A stretch of DNA of 64,000 nucleotides from Wolfiporia cocos. Lineage: Eukaryota; Basidiomycota; Agaricomycetes; Polyporales; Phaeolaceae. Below, one piece after another: positions 47,401 through 57,994 of the stretch. Under the pieces are notes generated by a model. That model worked only from the letters and a program-made list of their open reading frames with translations, was not told the DNA's origin and did no database searches. Position numbers and translations under genes: made by a program. Positions within the stretch are counted from its first letter, which is position 1. Each line of letters begins with the position of its first letter. Location of the stretch: contig JACCLO010000003.1 in NCBI GenBank assembly GCA_029448655.1, positions 1,302,001 through 1,366,000 on the forward strand. Direction: 5' to 3'.

Positions 47401-48400
47401 ACTGGTCGCATTCGTGATTCCACCAATATGCCTTAGTGCGTGTGGTGGTTCTTCGGGGGCGCATGGTGTCGGCAGTAGCAGTGCGACAGGCAAGAAGAAA
47501 GTGTTGTGCTGCCTCGTCGAGTTGGTGTGTAGTCGTATAAGTGAGAGGGAAGGAGTGAAAGGAAAGAGCGTGGTTGAAAGCGTCTTTCCAGTTGCGGTAG
47601 TGTGCTGGGTCGATGCGATAAGACTTGGGTGGGTTAGGTGTAGGGGTGTAATCGAACAGAGTAAGGTGGCAAATGGACGCGAGATGATCAGAATGCCAGA
47701 GAGGGTTATCGGAAATTTCAAAGTGATGGAATATCATGGAGGGCATGGAGCGTATAAAGGTGAGGTCGAGGATGGAAGGTTGTTGATTAGCATGCCCATG
47801 ACGGGTGGGTGTAGTGTTGTCGTTTAAGAGGACGAGGTGTGCGTGTTGCGTCCAAGCGAGGAGGGAGTCACCATGGGCGAAGTGGAAATGAGGGAGTGTG
47901 TTAGCGAGTGCCCATGTCGGGTGATGGAGGTTGAAGTCGCCGGAAAGAAGTAGAAAATTGTCCGGTGGAGGGTTGGTGTCGAGAAGATCTAGTAAAGGTT
48001 GATGGAGAAGGGAAGGTTGGTTGTAAAAATTACAAATGGTGAACGTATGAGAGGGTGATGTGAACGATAGTGGAAGAATATGTGGGTGGGGTGGGACGAA
48101 GGGGTGGTAGGTAATGTGGAAGTGTTGTGTAAGTCTGGGTCGAACGTAGATGGCCACGTATGGTCTGATGTGAGTTGGTAGGGTGGGGAGGAAAAGAGTC
48201 CATGCGATATTAGTGTTAGTGTGTGAACGAGGGAGTGGTGCGATGCCTAGTGTGGCTTTCGACATCCAAGAATGATCGTACCAGATTTCCTGTAAAAGAA
48301 CGATGTCGTAATCTGTGGCTGTATTGAGGACAAGGTGAGTAAGTATGTTAGATCCCGCAACGTTGAGAGAAAGAATACGAATTTGATCACAGATTTTCAT
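44471..48400 (-). CDS. LINE ORF2: endonuclease, reverse transcriptase, RNase H
   Basis: 1309 residues without a break. The N-terminal APE-type endonuclease shows ILSLNVAGSN near residue 9, VLLQEIW, LLLSGDFNLHHPTW and a WHSDHLAS motif. The reverse transcriptase shows TLDISGFFNNINHDRL, GIPQGSPLSPVLS and the catalytic SYVDDFALL near residue 690. The RNase H domain shows AIYTDGSS near residue 1001, FDAELCAAAMAANR, FIDNTAVID and WCPSHKGIPGNEHVD. The C-terminal Cys/His cluster CPCDNNTIQTRRHVLLQC is typical of LINE RTs. Role: nicking of the target and target-primed reverse transcription of its own RNA. Its ATG overlaps the ORF1 stop as ATGA (48400-48397), which suggests translation by termination-reinitiation. 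Confidence 0.95.
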   Translation of the reverse strand: MKICDQIRILSLNVAGSNILTHLVLNTATDYDIVLLQEIWYDHSWMSKATLGIAPLPRSHTNTNIAWTLFLPTLPTHIRPYVAIYVRPRLTQHFHITYHPFVPPHPHILPLSFTSPSHTFTICNFYNQPSLLHQPLLDLLDTNPPPDNFLLLSGDFNLHHPTWALANTLPHFHFAHGDSLLAWTQHAHLVLLNDNTTPTRHGHANQQPSILDLTFIRSMPSMIFHHFEISDNPLWHSDHLASICHLTLFDYTPTPNPPKSYRIDPAHYRNWKDAFNHALSFHSFPLTYTTTHQLDEAAQHFLLACRTATADTMRPRRTTTRTKAYWWNHECDQLANLIANTTNRQDQQRLRRQLRYVARKAKRNWAHDIIDRQQHSDLWSIAKWPYQRRRLHFPPLLFHDTLIHTIDEKANALAQTFFPPHGPPIPIQLPHDPPPLPTRDFPPVTLGEILHAIRDCSNSTAPGLSGTNWRALKWALTTSNAPLLVNFINASLQLGYLPTCLRHGYVTPIPKPNKNDYTNTKAYRPITLIENLSKLIEKILARRILYDIGHYDLIPAYQFGGRNNSSTIDAGTTFVTDVKNIWKQGRVATFVTLDISGFFNNINHDRLLYQLYLLGFSNNVIRWTQSFITDRTVAFHINSSTSRTFPVGNVGIPQGSPLSPVLSTIYASPLLRAFPHPLDSSNVTDCTLYSYVDDFALLCAGPNLEMTTTSIATNVRKACTILHDIGLFIGADKIDLCHLFPTRRRHHTPFQPSLHLSLPDHSDLTVTPSKSIRWLGFWIDSHLTFRDHIATRARFALTTSYALRQLVTSTRGLHVNAIRHLYLATILPIMTYGAPLYYNGHRQLTLVQPFIRVQNQCLTMILGTFRTTPIDSREHLASILPIPFTLHQIVTQYAIRTRTLPAHSPVHNRCYSNVKQPYPLTLRTINKTYPYTNPLTYVHHLLPTDTERLDPFIQAPWDRQPKWGNRLQFDTIAQKSTKNERHTHRRRIQHLIDVIATNPDHLAIYTDGSSRTPRYRRKPHTGAAFLVTHRGAHLHHEARGLGPQATSFDAELCAAAMAANRILDILPTHGYRTTHIHYFIDNTAVIDKVYDTSKHPGQIDGILFHDATNELLSTYVDISVTIHWCPSHKGIPGNEHVDQLARAAVLLPDHIPPTITWLRSNARHRTLRRWQKEWVSKNRINSSRYALTALPTYTLHPVLRNFTETRHIQSRLLQCITGHAFIGEYYQRFVPNESPLCPCDNNTIQTRRHVLLQCPLHHHARSFLREASPSLQLSFILGTVKGWRAIISFLKHSCAFIKQDGPRRIFDPG

Positions 48401-50337
48401 ACTGCATGGAAGGGGAGGGGGTCGTCTTCGGTGAAGGATGGGATGTATACGGGGTCAAGGGGTAGGCGGAATTGTTCCCGGTGTGGGCAGTGGACATCGT
48501 CGGCAAAGTGTGGGCCGCCACATTCTGCACAACGTTTGTAGTCGCATTTGGGTTCGGCGGATCCTGTGGATTGGCAATGGTAGCAGTTACGTCTGTGGGT
48601 GATTTCGGCATGGTCGTCTCCGCATTGTCGGCACGTTTGAGGTGCGCGGCATGGGTTCTTGGGGGTGCTGACGTGGCCGAGTTTCCAGCAACGTCGGCAT
48701 TGGACGAGGCGGGGTTTGTCACGGTAGTCGACTGCTGTGACTCGTCGTCCAAACATACCTAGGGTGGATGACTTCACTGCAGTTGCCAGTTTACCTGTTG
48801 GATCTTCGAAGCTAATGACGACATTAGCATAGAGTTGGTCTACCATATTTTCTTCACGGCGCAACCAGCGTATGTCGTGAGTGAGGGAGACTGTGGAGAG
48901 GATGCGGTTGTGGCGTAAGGTGTTTTCAAGTGCTTCGGCATTGTATCGTGGTGCGGTGGGGTAAGGTCGACAAGGGACGCCTTGTAGAACGAGTCGTGCC
49001 CAAGGAATGTTTTGCGAAATGATGACATGGTCGGGTAGGGAGAATTCCTGTCTGATACGAGGTATGACGTTAGTGCGGATATAATCGTGAGTGACATTAT
49101 TTTCGAAGTAGAGAAGAATGTTGTTGTTGAGGGTCCACTTGATGTATGCGACTGTTGCATCACGAGATTGGATCGCTTTGTGGAGACCGGCATTGATGCG
49201 TTGGCAAATGGAATCATCACTAGCTTTCTTGTTGATGTTTCCCGGAATGCGGTTGCCGAATCTAATTACCCATTCGAGCTTGTCTTGGGTGGAGCGTGTA
49301 GGGATGTCTGCGGTGGGTCGGTTGGGGTGAGCTGGTGGTGGTTGGTTGGGTCGACGTGGTCCTTGGTTGGACGCGGTTGCCTGTGCATAGGACTGCGGTT
49401 TCTTGCGTTTAGTGACTGTGGTGAACGAGGGAGGGGTAGGTTGTGGTAGCGATGGGAAGTGATCTTCGTCAAGGTATAAGTCGTAGTCGTCAGTGGTTGC
49501 TGTGGGTTGAGGGGGTGGGTTGGTAGTGCGGACGTGAGATTCCTGAGTGCGAGGCTGCTTGGGCGGTGCGGTCGGTGGATTAGTGGGTGGTTGTTTGCGG
49601 ATGTGTGGGTTGGGCGGTGCGGGCGGCTGTACGGGCGTAGGGTTGTTGACACGTTGTTCCAGCCTGTCTAGGCGCTGAAGAATAAGTTGCAAGGTGGTGG
49701 TAAGAACGTCAGGTTCTGCAATAGCTGGGGGTTGGGTGAGTGGAGTGGGAACGAGTGGTACGATGGTAGGAGGTGGAATGGCTTCAATGGGAATGGGAGA
49801 GGGTTGACGTTCAGGTGTGGGAGGTTGAGAAATGCGCGGGAGCGATTCAGAGTCGTCCATGTCCGAAAAGGTATCGTCCCGTTTGTGGATGAGGTCGTCG
49901 ATGTAGTGGTGAAGATGCATAAGTTCGTCGCGGAGACGAGTCATAAATACGTGGTCACGGAGGCCGCGAGCGGCGAATTCGGTGGCTCCGGTGCCGATGG
50001 ATTCGAGCATACGGTGGGTGGCAGTGGAGTAGGTGAGAAGAGGGTGGGTGAGATCGGTATCGTGATGGAGGTCATATTCATGTTGAGCGTCGCGAGCGAG
50101 AATACCAAGAGCTATTACCGCGGAAGCAGAGGTCAAGGATCCTTCATAGTCGTTGTCATAAATATCGAGAAGAGGATAATTGGGCATATAGGAGAGAGGT
50201 GATGATTCGCGAGAAGGGGGTATGGGTTTTGGAGCCTCTAAAGAAACGTCGGGAGGGTTGGGGGAGGGAGGAACCGATGGTGGCGAAGGCTCTGGGAGAG
50301 GGGGAGAGTCTTCGTGGTTGGGCGCCTGTTCAGACAT
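48397..50337 (-). CDS. LINE ORF1: gag-like nucleic-acid-binding protein
   Basis: 646 residues, starting 27 nt inside the element. The N-terminal third is Pro/Ser-rich with a possible helical segment (TRLRDELMHLHHYIDDLI). The middle is Pro/Thr/Gln-rich. The C-terminal ~100 residues carry three Cys/His clusters: CRRCWKLGH...C, CRQCGDDHAEITHRRNC and CAECGGPHFADDVHC (zinc knuckles, about residues 544-625). Expected to bind the element RNA. Stop TGA overlaps the ORF2 start. Confidence 0.92.
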   Translation of the reverse strand: MSEQAPNHEDSPPLPEPSPPSVPPSPNPPDVSLEAPKPIPPSRESSPLSYMPNYPLLDIYDNDYEGSLTSASAVIALGILARDAQHEYDLHHDTDLTHPLLTYSTATHRMLESIGTGATEFAARGLRDHVFMTRLRDELMHLHHYIDDLIHKRDDTFSDMDDSESLPRISQPPTPERQPSPIPIEAIPPPTIVPLVPTPLTQPPAIAEPDVLTTTLQLILQRLDRLEQRVNNPTPVQPPAPPNPHIRKQPPTNPPTAPPKQPRTQESHVRTTNPPPQPTATTDDYDLYLDEDHFPSLPQPTPPSFTTVTKRKKPQSYAQATASNQGPRRPNQPPPAHPNRPTADIPTRSTQDKLEWVIRFGNRIPGNINKKASDDSICQRINAGLHKAIQSRDATVAYIKWTLNNNILLYFENNVTHDYIRTNVIPRIRQEFSLPDHVIISQNIPWARLVLQGVPCRPYPTAPRYNAEALENTLRHNRILSTVSLTHDIRWLRREENMVDQLYANVVISFEDPTGKLATAVKSSTLGMFGRRVTAVDYRDKPRLVQCRRCWKLGHVSTPKNPCRAPQTCRQCGDDHAEITHRRNCYHCQSTGSAEPKCDYKRCAECGGPHFADDVHCPHREQFRLPLDPVYIPSFTEDDPLPFHAV

Positions 50338-50540
50338 GATGGTGGTTCGAGTGCAAGAGGCTTGTCATGTGCTCATTGCGTCGCCTGGTAGCTTTGCTGC
50401 ATCAATGAGATATCGGGCCTGGACCCCTGCTCGTCCTCCACCTCAGTCTGGCCCTTCTGCCATGTCTGCTATACCTCCTGGCCCCGGAACTGACTCCTGA
50501 GGTCGCCAACCTGCGAAATGAATCGAACGAGTTAAAGGCA

Positions 50541-51065
50541 GTGTCCACAAGGAGAGAAGATGATGAGAGAGGGACTGACGGAGAAGATGAAGACGAGCAC
50601 GTAAGACGGTCCCATAATGTCTCAAGAAGAGCGGAAAGGTACCAGGGTCTGTTCCTCAGCATTAAGCTAGAAGAGTTGAGTGAGAAGCAGCTTACCACAT
50701 GTGCAGAGCTCCAGGTCGTGTCTCAAATATTGAGATTAATTCACTGTAAATGGCTGATCCCACTTGACAAAGAAGCTGTTGGTGATGGGGTAGTATTGAA
50801 GGAGGATAGTCAGTCAGAGAATGATAAAGAAAATGGGGGCACCGACCCCAAGCTCCACTTTGGTTTCGAGAAAGACGTTGCAGCCGATGCTAATGCGCAA
50901 ATCATCACGCATATAGCGAGCATCGTCTATAATGAACAAACGGTACACGTCATTAGAATTGAGTGGGTCCACAACTTACAATATTTGATGCCCAGAACCC
51001 CGAGACATGTACGCTCAAGCATGCCAATGTCAAATTCACAATGCATGATATTGAAGAACTCTTGA
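50541..51065 (+). CDS. Hypothetical charged ORF in the insertion
   Basis: A 174-codon plus-strand frame beginning after the LINE. It is strongly charged (STRREDDERGTDGEDEDEH) with no family I recognise, and the frame extends somewhat upstream of its first start candidate. It may be the remnant of a gene in the 1.74-kb host element, cut by the LINE. Weak evidence. Confidence 0.25.
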   Translation: MSTRREDDERGTDGEDEDEHVRRSHNVSRRAERYQGLFLSIKLEELSEKQLTTCAELQVVSQILRLIHCKWLIPLDKEAVGDGVVLKEDSQSENDKENGGTDPKLHFGFEKDVAADANAQIITHIASIVYNEQTVHVIRIEWVHNLQYLMPRTPRHVRSSMPMSNSQCMILKNS

Positions 51066-51681
51066 AGACCTGTTTCCGCACGTACAAGAAGGCGTATCAG
51101 CGACAGCGTGATAGCGTTACGATTATAAGCCCTACAAAAGCACGGCACCTTCTCCTTCTCATAGTCATACTATTCATAAGTGAGTAGTTGAGTGCGATTG
51201 ATTCTCGTTAATAGTTACCTTAGATCTTTGTGGCGGCATGAAGGTGTTGGGTTGCATGTACTGCCATCGTCGTTGTGGTCAGAGTGCAAATCAGAAAAAT
51301 ATATCGGCCATGCTTCTGAGTCAAACATGAGTGTCCAAGCAGCGTACAGGTCCTGCTAGACTGGGTAGACCATGTGCGCCTATATCAGAACAGGGCGCAT
51401 GGTCAGGAGGTAAATCAGGATCGGTATATACCATATATTTCTGCTTGAATCTATAAGGCCTGGACCGAGCTATCTCCACATATACTCATATGGACCTGCC
51501 ATGTATACACTGCATAATTTAACCATGATCATACATGGGCATAGCTGCCATATTCTACATGAAGTTCAAGGGCGGCATATATGATTAGTGCAGACCCTTT
51601 GGCTACCCAGATACTACACTGCCTAACTCCATTTATCCCCATCTACACGACCTTAGAGTAGGCAGCCCTTGAACGCAGTGA
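51066..51681. other. Right part of the candidate insertion element
   Basis: AT-rich, no ORF. Ends in the 12-bp inverted terminus at 51670-51681. Confidence 0.4.
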
Positions 51682-51689
51682 CTATCTCC

Positions 51690-53330
51690 AAGTAGACTAC
51701 ATCAGACGTCGGCACACTATATCAGACGTCGGCACACCGAAACATGGATTCGGAAATCATGAGGTCAGGTTCAGGCTGGACTCCCAACTGAATATCCCTT
51801 AAAGCAGCATACCATACATGGTCATAGAAATTGAGCGGGAGACCTGTGACTGGTTTACCTGCAAGCTAAGGACACGCCGGTCTCGGCTTGCGAATGCGTG
51901 GCTAATTGCCCCGAGCGGCACGGCCCATGCCGTTGAACTTCATGTGCAGCTGAAGAAAATCGAGGATACGCAACCATGTGGTCAGTAGCATGTTGTTCCG
52001 CCATATCTCGTGCACGATGGCATATTGGCGCTAACCACCTTGATGGTCAGACTCGTCTCCGCTCATACCCTCTTTGCCCATCTGTTCCAGGACAGGAATG
52101 AATTTGCGTAGATCTTCATGAAAGTGACAGGCATCCAGCCGCCATTCGAAAAGCTGAAAGGACTCAATCAAAGCTTGACGAAAGTAAGCGAGATGGGCTC
52201 ACCGAAATCCGACGTCTATTGCGCACATTGTTCGCACGCTGATGCATCTTCTGCAGGCTATCCTGATCGTCACCACGCTGCTGCTCTGCGTATTGACTCT
52301 TCAAGCTCTTCAGATGAGCCATGAAGGCGTCTTGAATTCGTTCCTGATCCCTGCATTCGTACCATCCGCTAGCGATGAACCCTTCAGCGAACACTTCTGC
52401 TGCGACCGCATTCCATCGAGACTTTGCACTGCCGTTGAAGTCGACGCGAAAGGTATCAATGGTCATATTCAGGATCCCTGACCGGGAGTACGTCGCCAAT
52501 TCCTCGGCACTGGGAGGGTCTCGCAAGGGCGAGCTGGAATCTCTCCGATTCATGATGTGCCTCGCGTATTCCCGTACATCAGCCTGGACGCTCTCAATGA
52601 GTATGGGCGACGCGCAAGTCATAGTAGGATGGGACGAACCTGCAACTTGTTGGCTGATGGTGGCCTATGTCTTGTCTTGCGGGGCGAGATAACGAGATTC
52701 GGTATAGCAGTACGTCGTCTAGGCATCGCCTGCATAAATGAGTGAGCGACACCAGCCGACGGCAACTGTACAGATTGAGTTTCAGATGGGAATGAGACAT
52801 TATGATCATCGGTGACCACGTTGGGAGTCGTCGGCATGATGGTTGGCTGAGAACCACCAATTGGACGCAGAGGAAGGTTTTCTACAAGCTGCGCCATTGT
52901 GGTGATGATCCGCCCCTCAAGCAGGGCCATCCCTTGCTCTAACCGCGCAATGTCCTGTTTGGAAGCTGGTACTGTCACAGTGACATTGTCCGGTACAACC
53001 TGCTCGTGTGTTGACATTCATGTACGAGAACCAGCAGGAAATTGTGTGACTCACTTCATTCCCGTCAAAGGCACTGGGCGCTGCCGCCATGAATCTTGTT
53101 CCTGCTCCACCATCTGACTGGAAAATGTCGGTGCCTCCGTTGTCAGGATTGGTGTGCGGCATTCTTCCCTTTCCTTTCATGTTAGGCAGATTCCTAGATA
53201 CCATAGTCACTCGTGAGCCTCATGTTCGTGTTGGGAGGCGCCGCTAGACTGTGAGCAGACCTTGAAGGTTCAAGACTTTCCCCCAAAATTGCTGCTGGCG
53301 GCGAAGCTTCTCACATGTCCACATCCTCAA
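51690..53330 (-). pseudogene. Multicopy family, copy B
   Basis: Colinear with copy A at a constant offset of 43648 bp. The block 52280-53047 appears identical to 8632-9399, whereas both flanks differ often. Copy B has lost the first coding blocks (its upstream end runs out near 53330), carries a changed intron acceptor (AG to AC near 52188, by comparison with copy A near 8540) and is separated from its 3' flank by the 7.8-kb insertion. A short direct duplication (ATCAGACGTCGGCACAC) lies at about 51704-51741. Function unknown. Confidence 0.6.
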
Positions 53331-53434
53331 ATGTATTTGTACTTCGTTTACTGCGGCGGGATACAAATGTATTCGAAAAGATGTGACACGTGAGACTCTC
53401 TGCTGGATAGCAGTCCGACCCTCCATTTTAACAA

Positions 53435-53704
53435 CTAGCTTAATTACCTGTGGCTTCGCCACAATTTTGTACTTTAGGAGTTGTTGTTTATCTCTGCCCG
53501 CTCAGCCACTCCTCCACCTCGCTGACGCTCGGCCTCGTCGTCGCTTCAACCGGCATGCGCGCCTTGCAGGCGCTGGGCGTGGGAATCCACTGGCCAACTT
53601 CCCGGGTCGGTGGCGCGAGCCCTATGGGACGACGGACAGCACGTGGCACACGTGGAAAAGCACATGGCAGTTCCCACGCAATCCACGGCCCTTTAGTACT
53701 TAGA
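53435..53704 (-). mobile_element. Helitron-like unit 23 (short)
   Basis: 270 bp, like unit 22 but lacking about 14 bp (the TCGCTTGTAACACC region). Confidence 0.8.
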
Positions 53705-54763
53705 CTAGGTTAATTACCCGTGGCTTCGCCACGGTCACACAGTTTTTTCCACTTCAATACAGTATCCCAATCCATGTGTGCCTATTTCAGATAATCGGGG
53801 TTTTTTGAAGTTACCTGTGCATCCCCCATCAATTTCCTGTCCATTACCCATGGGTTCCCCAACTTCCCTCTTTTGTCTCTTGTCTCTGCCTGCTCAGCCA
53901 CTTCTGACACAGAGCTGATCCTCGGTCTCATTGTCGCTTCCCTTGTAATACTGTGTAATGTGGTGTCAAAATGTTCTTCATTTTTTGCAATCTTTTGGGA
54001 GGCATCTACAGCACAGGCCATTTATGTTACAAAAATCCCAGTGGCATGAGGCATAAATCCCCGTGGCACAGGGCACAAATACCTGTGGTGTGGGGTACAA
54101 ATCCCCGTGCCACAGGACACAAATCCCCGTGGCACGGGGCACAAATCTCCATGGTACAGAGGACAAATCCCCGTGGCATGGGGCACAAATCCCTGTGGCA
54201 TTGGGATGCAAATCCCTGTGGCATGGGGCACAAATCCCCGTGGTGTAGGGTATTTACATTACAAAAATCCCCGTGGCACAGGGCACAAATCCCTGTGGCA
54301 TGGGGCACAAACCCCTGTGGCACAGGACACACATCCCCATGGCACGGGGCACAAATCCCTGTGGAATTGGGATGCAAATCCCTGTGGCACGGGGTACAAA
54401 TCCCCGTGGGGTGGGGTATTTACATTACAAAATCCCCATGCCACAGGACACAGATCCCTGTGGCATGGGCCACAGACCCCCATGGAATGGGCCACGAATC
54501 CCCGTGGTGTGGGGCACGAATCCCCGTGGTGCGGGGCAGGAACAGCGCGCGCGCCTTGCAGGCGCCGGGCGTGGGAATCCACCGGACAACTCCGCGGATG
54601 GCAAGCGCCCTATCTAATGGGAGGAGGATCAACGACGCGCATGGACGCCACGCGGCAAACGTGGCGTCCATGTGCGCAAAACGCGAGCGACACGCTAGCT
54701 GCACGCTAGCTGCACGCTAGCGACACGTGAGCGCCTACGGCACGAGCTCCCATTACTTATAGA
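53705..54763 (-). mobile_element. Helitron-like unit 24 (long)
   Basis: 1059 bp, 7-bp hairpin type, mosaic of the unit 11 and unit 15 forms. Confidence 0.8.
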
Positions 54764-55908
54764 CTAGCTTAATTACCCGTGGCTTCGCCACAAACACATA
54801 GTTTAATCACTTCAATATCATATCCCAATCCGTGTGTGCCTATTTGAGATAACCGGGGGAATTCAGACCATTCACACACAAAGCAAGGGTTTTTGAACTT
54901 ACTTGTGGATTCCCCATCAATTTACCGTGGATTATCCATGGGTTACCCTCTTCTGTTCCTTGTCTCTGCCCACTTAGCCACTCCTCCACCTTGCTGATGC
55001 TCAGTCTTGTTGTCACTTCACTTGCAATAATGTGTAATGCCATATGTCAAAAAATACTGAACATTCTTCAATATTTTGGCAGGCATTTACAGCACAGGCC
55101 ATTTATGTTACAAAAATTCCCGTGGCAGGGCACAAATCCCCGTAGCATAGGACACAAATCCCCATGGTGCAGGGTACAAATCCCTGTGGTGCAGGGTATT
55201 TACATTACAAAAATCCCTGTGGCATGGGGCACAAATCCCCATGGTGTGCAGTACAAATCCCTGTGGCATGTGGTACAAATCCCCATGGTGTGGGGTATTT
55301 ACATTACAAAAATCCCCATGGCACAGGGCACAAATCCCTGTGGCATGGTGCACAAATCCCTGTGGCACAGAGCACAAATCCCCGTGGCATGGGGCGCAAA
55401 TCCCCATGGTGTGGGGTACAAATCCCTGTGGTGTGGGGTATTTACATTACAAAAATCCCCATGATGTGGGGCACAAATCCCCGTGCCACGGGGCACAAAT
55501 CCCCGTGGCATGGGCCACAAACCCCCGTGGCAAGGGCCACAAATCCCCGTGGTGTGGGGCACAAATCCCCGTGGTGTGGGGCACGAATCCCCATGGTGTG
55601 GGGCATGAATCCCCGTGGTGTGGGGCACGAATCCCCGTGGCATGGGGCACGAATCCCCGTGGTGCGGGGCAGGAACAGCGCGCGCGCCTTGCAGGCGCCG
55701 GGCGTGGGAATCCACCGGACAACTCCGCGGATGGCAAGCGCCCTATCTAAATGGGAGGAGGATCAACGACGCGCATGGACGCCACGCGGCAAACGTGGCG
55801 TCCATGTGCGCAAAACGCGAGCGACACGCTAGCTGCACGCTAGCTGCACGCTAGCTGCACGCTAGCGACACGTGAGCGCCTACGGCGCGAGCTCCCATTA
55901 CTTATAGA
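54764..55908 (-). mobile_element. Helitron-like unit 25 (long)
   Basis: 1145 bp, close copy of unit 2, with the same intermediate hairpin. Confidence 0.8.
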
Positions 55909-56696
55909 CTAGCTTAATTACCTGTGGCTTCGCCACAAATGTTATGTCTTAGGAATATATTTTAGTCTCTGCCTGCTCAGCCACTCCTCCACCTCGCTGA
56001 TGCTTGGTATCGTTGTCGCTTTGCTTGTAGAATCTGTAACTGGCACACATGCCTTGCAGGCTCTGGGTGTGGGAATTCACCCCTGTGGCATTGGGGTGCA
56101 AATACCTGTGGCACAGGGTACAGACCCCTGTGGTGTGGAGTATTTATATTACAAAATCCCCATGCCACAGGACGCAAATCCCTGTGGCATGGGGCACGAA
56201 TCCCCGTGGCATGGGGCACAAACCCCCATGGCATGGGCCAAAAATCCCTGTGGTGTAGGGCACGAATCCCCGTGGCACGGGGTACAAATCCCCGTGGTGT
56301 GGGGTATTTACATTACAAAATCCCCATGCCACAGGACACAAATCCCTGTGGCATGGGCCACAAACCCCCATGGAATGGACCACGAATCCCCGTGGTGTGG
56401 GGCACAAATCCCCGTGGCATGGGGCACGAATCCCTGTGGCATGGGGCACGAATCCCTGTGGTGCGGGGCAGGAACAGCGCGCGCACCTTGCAGGCGCCGG
56501 GCGTGGGAATCCACCGGCCAACTCCGCGGATGGCAGGCGCCCTATCTAATGGGAGGAGGATCAACGACGCGCATGGACGCCACGCGGCAAACGTGCTCGC
56601 CATGTGCGCAAAACGCGAGCGACACGCGAGCGACACGCTAGCTGCACGCTAGCGACACGTGAGCGCCTACGGCGCGAGCTCCCATTATATTATGGA
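55909..56696 (-). mobile_element. Helitron-like unit 26 (long)
   Basis: 788 bp, close copy of units 3 and 20. Confidence 0.8.
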
Positions 56697-57026
56697 CTAG
56701 CTTAATTACCTGTGGCTTCGCCACAATTTTGTAATTAGAACTTGTATTGCTTATCTCTGCCCGCTCAGCCACTCCTCCACCTCGCTAACGCTCGGCCTCG
56801 TCGTCGCTTCGCTTGTAACACCTTTGCAACCGGCACGCGCGCCTTGCAGGCGCCGGCGCGCACTCGATGGGCGCCCTACAGGCGCCGCCACGCAGCAAAC
56901 ATGCTCGCCATGTGCGCAAAACGCGAGCGACACGCGAGCGACACGCTAGCTGCACGCGAGCGACACGCTAGCTGCACGCTAGCTGCACGCGAGCGCCTAC
57001 GGCGCGAGCTCCCATTATAGTTCAGA
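56697..57026 (-). mobile_element. Helitron-like unit 27 (short, 5' end of array)
   Basis: 330 bp, twin of units 17 and 19. Followed on the plus strand by host T. Confidence 0.82.
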
Positions 57027-57994
57027 TACTTGGGCAGAAAATACTCGAGAAATACTTTAAGTGCATTCACAGGATTTCCTGCCGTAAAAACTGTGTGAAT
57101 ATTTAATATAATCCACGCTCACAATATTTTATGTCAGACAAGCAGCTTTTTTCTGCAGGAAAGATGCTGTACATATTTTAAACAAGTTCACGGTTTGTCC
57201 CAGGTTTTCAAGGACAATTTACTTTATTTGTTTCTATCAGTTTGTTCAGGGTATTTCCGTGGTAAAGATTGTGCTATGCACGTAGTGGTACTCGAGGGAA
57301 TTCAGCCACTGCCGTCGGACTCGGCGTGTGAAATCTGAATGGCTTTCAATTGGCCGAGATCTATGTTCGGCGCTCGTTGTCTTATCGTATTGGCGCTCCA
57401 GCCCGGGCCTCTGAATTCAGGACCTGAAATTCATCACTCAGCATTAGGTGAATGGGGGCGTTTATACGGAAGAATATACTGATCTGACCTCGGCAAGATT
57501 TCTGTTCTCACGTGAGGATGCTGCAGCGAGTCATTCAATATTCTAGAACTCAATTGAACGGGATACAGTGTACCGTGACGGTTCGGGCTTGGGAAGGTCC
57601 ATGAGATGTATAAATCATGTTATCGAGTGAGCTTGAAGTTGAGCATGTGGTCTTCAGAGTGATTGAGAGGTCCGCCACAATCCGCACCACAGCCATCTAT
57701 GGTACTGTGCATCATCATATTCCTCCGATTCGCGAGTCGACCCAGATCATTCCAATGCAGAAAGCGCTGCACAATAGACATTCTCATATCACCACGCTAC
57801 TACAACTTGTGTTACTATCAGTATTGAGATATACAAACGCCCATGCAGTGCGCCACAACGTTGCCGGTACCCACAGCGCCATCGTCTGCCATAAATCAGC
57901 AGTATTCCTGCATGAGAATCATTTTAACATGTATGCTCAACATGTTTCCTAATACTAGAAAATTGCAGTGGATGTAAATCAAGGACGACGGAAC
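57027..57994. other. Intergenic
   Basis: No recognisable gene. An open plus-strand frame at 57617-57952 has no support. Confidence 0.4.

Larger units (their letters stand above)
44292..50364 (-). mobile_element. Tad-like LINE (non-LTR retrotransposon), 6073 bp, full length
   Basis: Flanked by a perfect 16-bp duplication, TCATGTGCTCATTGCG, at 44276-44291 and 50365-50380. Minus-strand order: a 27-nt 5' leader, ORF1 (gag-like), ORF2 (endonuclease, reverse transcriptase, RNase H) and a ~180-bp 3' tail without poly(A). Both ORFs are open over full length, so the copy may be active. The ORF layout and the RNase H domain fit the fungal Tad1-like clade. Confidence 0.92.
43853..51681. mobile_element. 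Candidate DNA element with 12-bp inverted ends, carrying a nested LINE
   Basis: The segment that interrupts copy B begins TCACTGCGTTCA (43853-43864) and ends with its exact reverse complement TGAACGCAGTGA (51670-51681). Without the LINE and its duplication it is about 1.74 kb. No transposase is recognised, and the target duplication is unclear. Identity as a transposon is inference from the inverted ends and from the uninterrupted arrangement at copy A. Confidence 0.45.
53435..57026 (-). mobile_element. Tandem array of five Helitron-like units (array 2)
   Basis: Same architecture and orientation as the large array. Host A at 53434 precedes CTAG, and the 5' TC (complement of 57025-57026) is next to host T at 57027, so it is an independent A|T insertion. 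Units: short, long, long, long, short. Confidence 0.85.

Noticed and set aside
44754..49449. Plus-strand ORFs over the LINE
   Set aside because: Antisense to ORF1 and ORF2, whose domain motifs are unambiguous on the minus strand.
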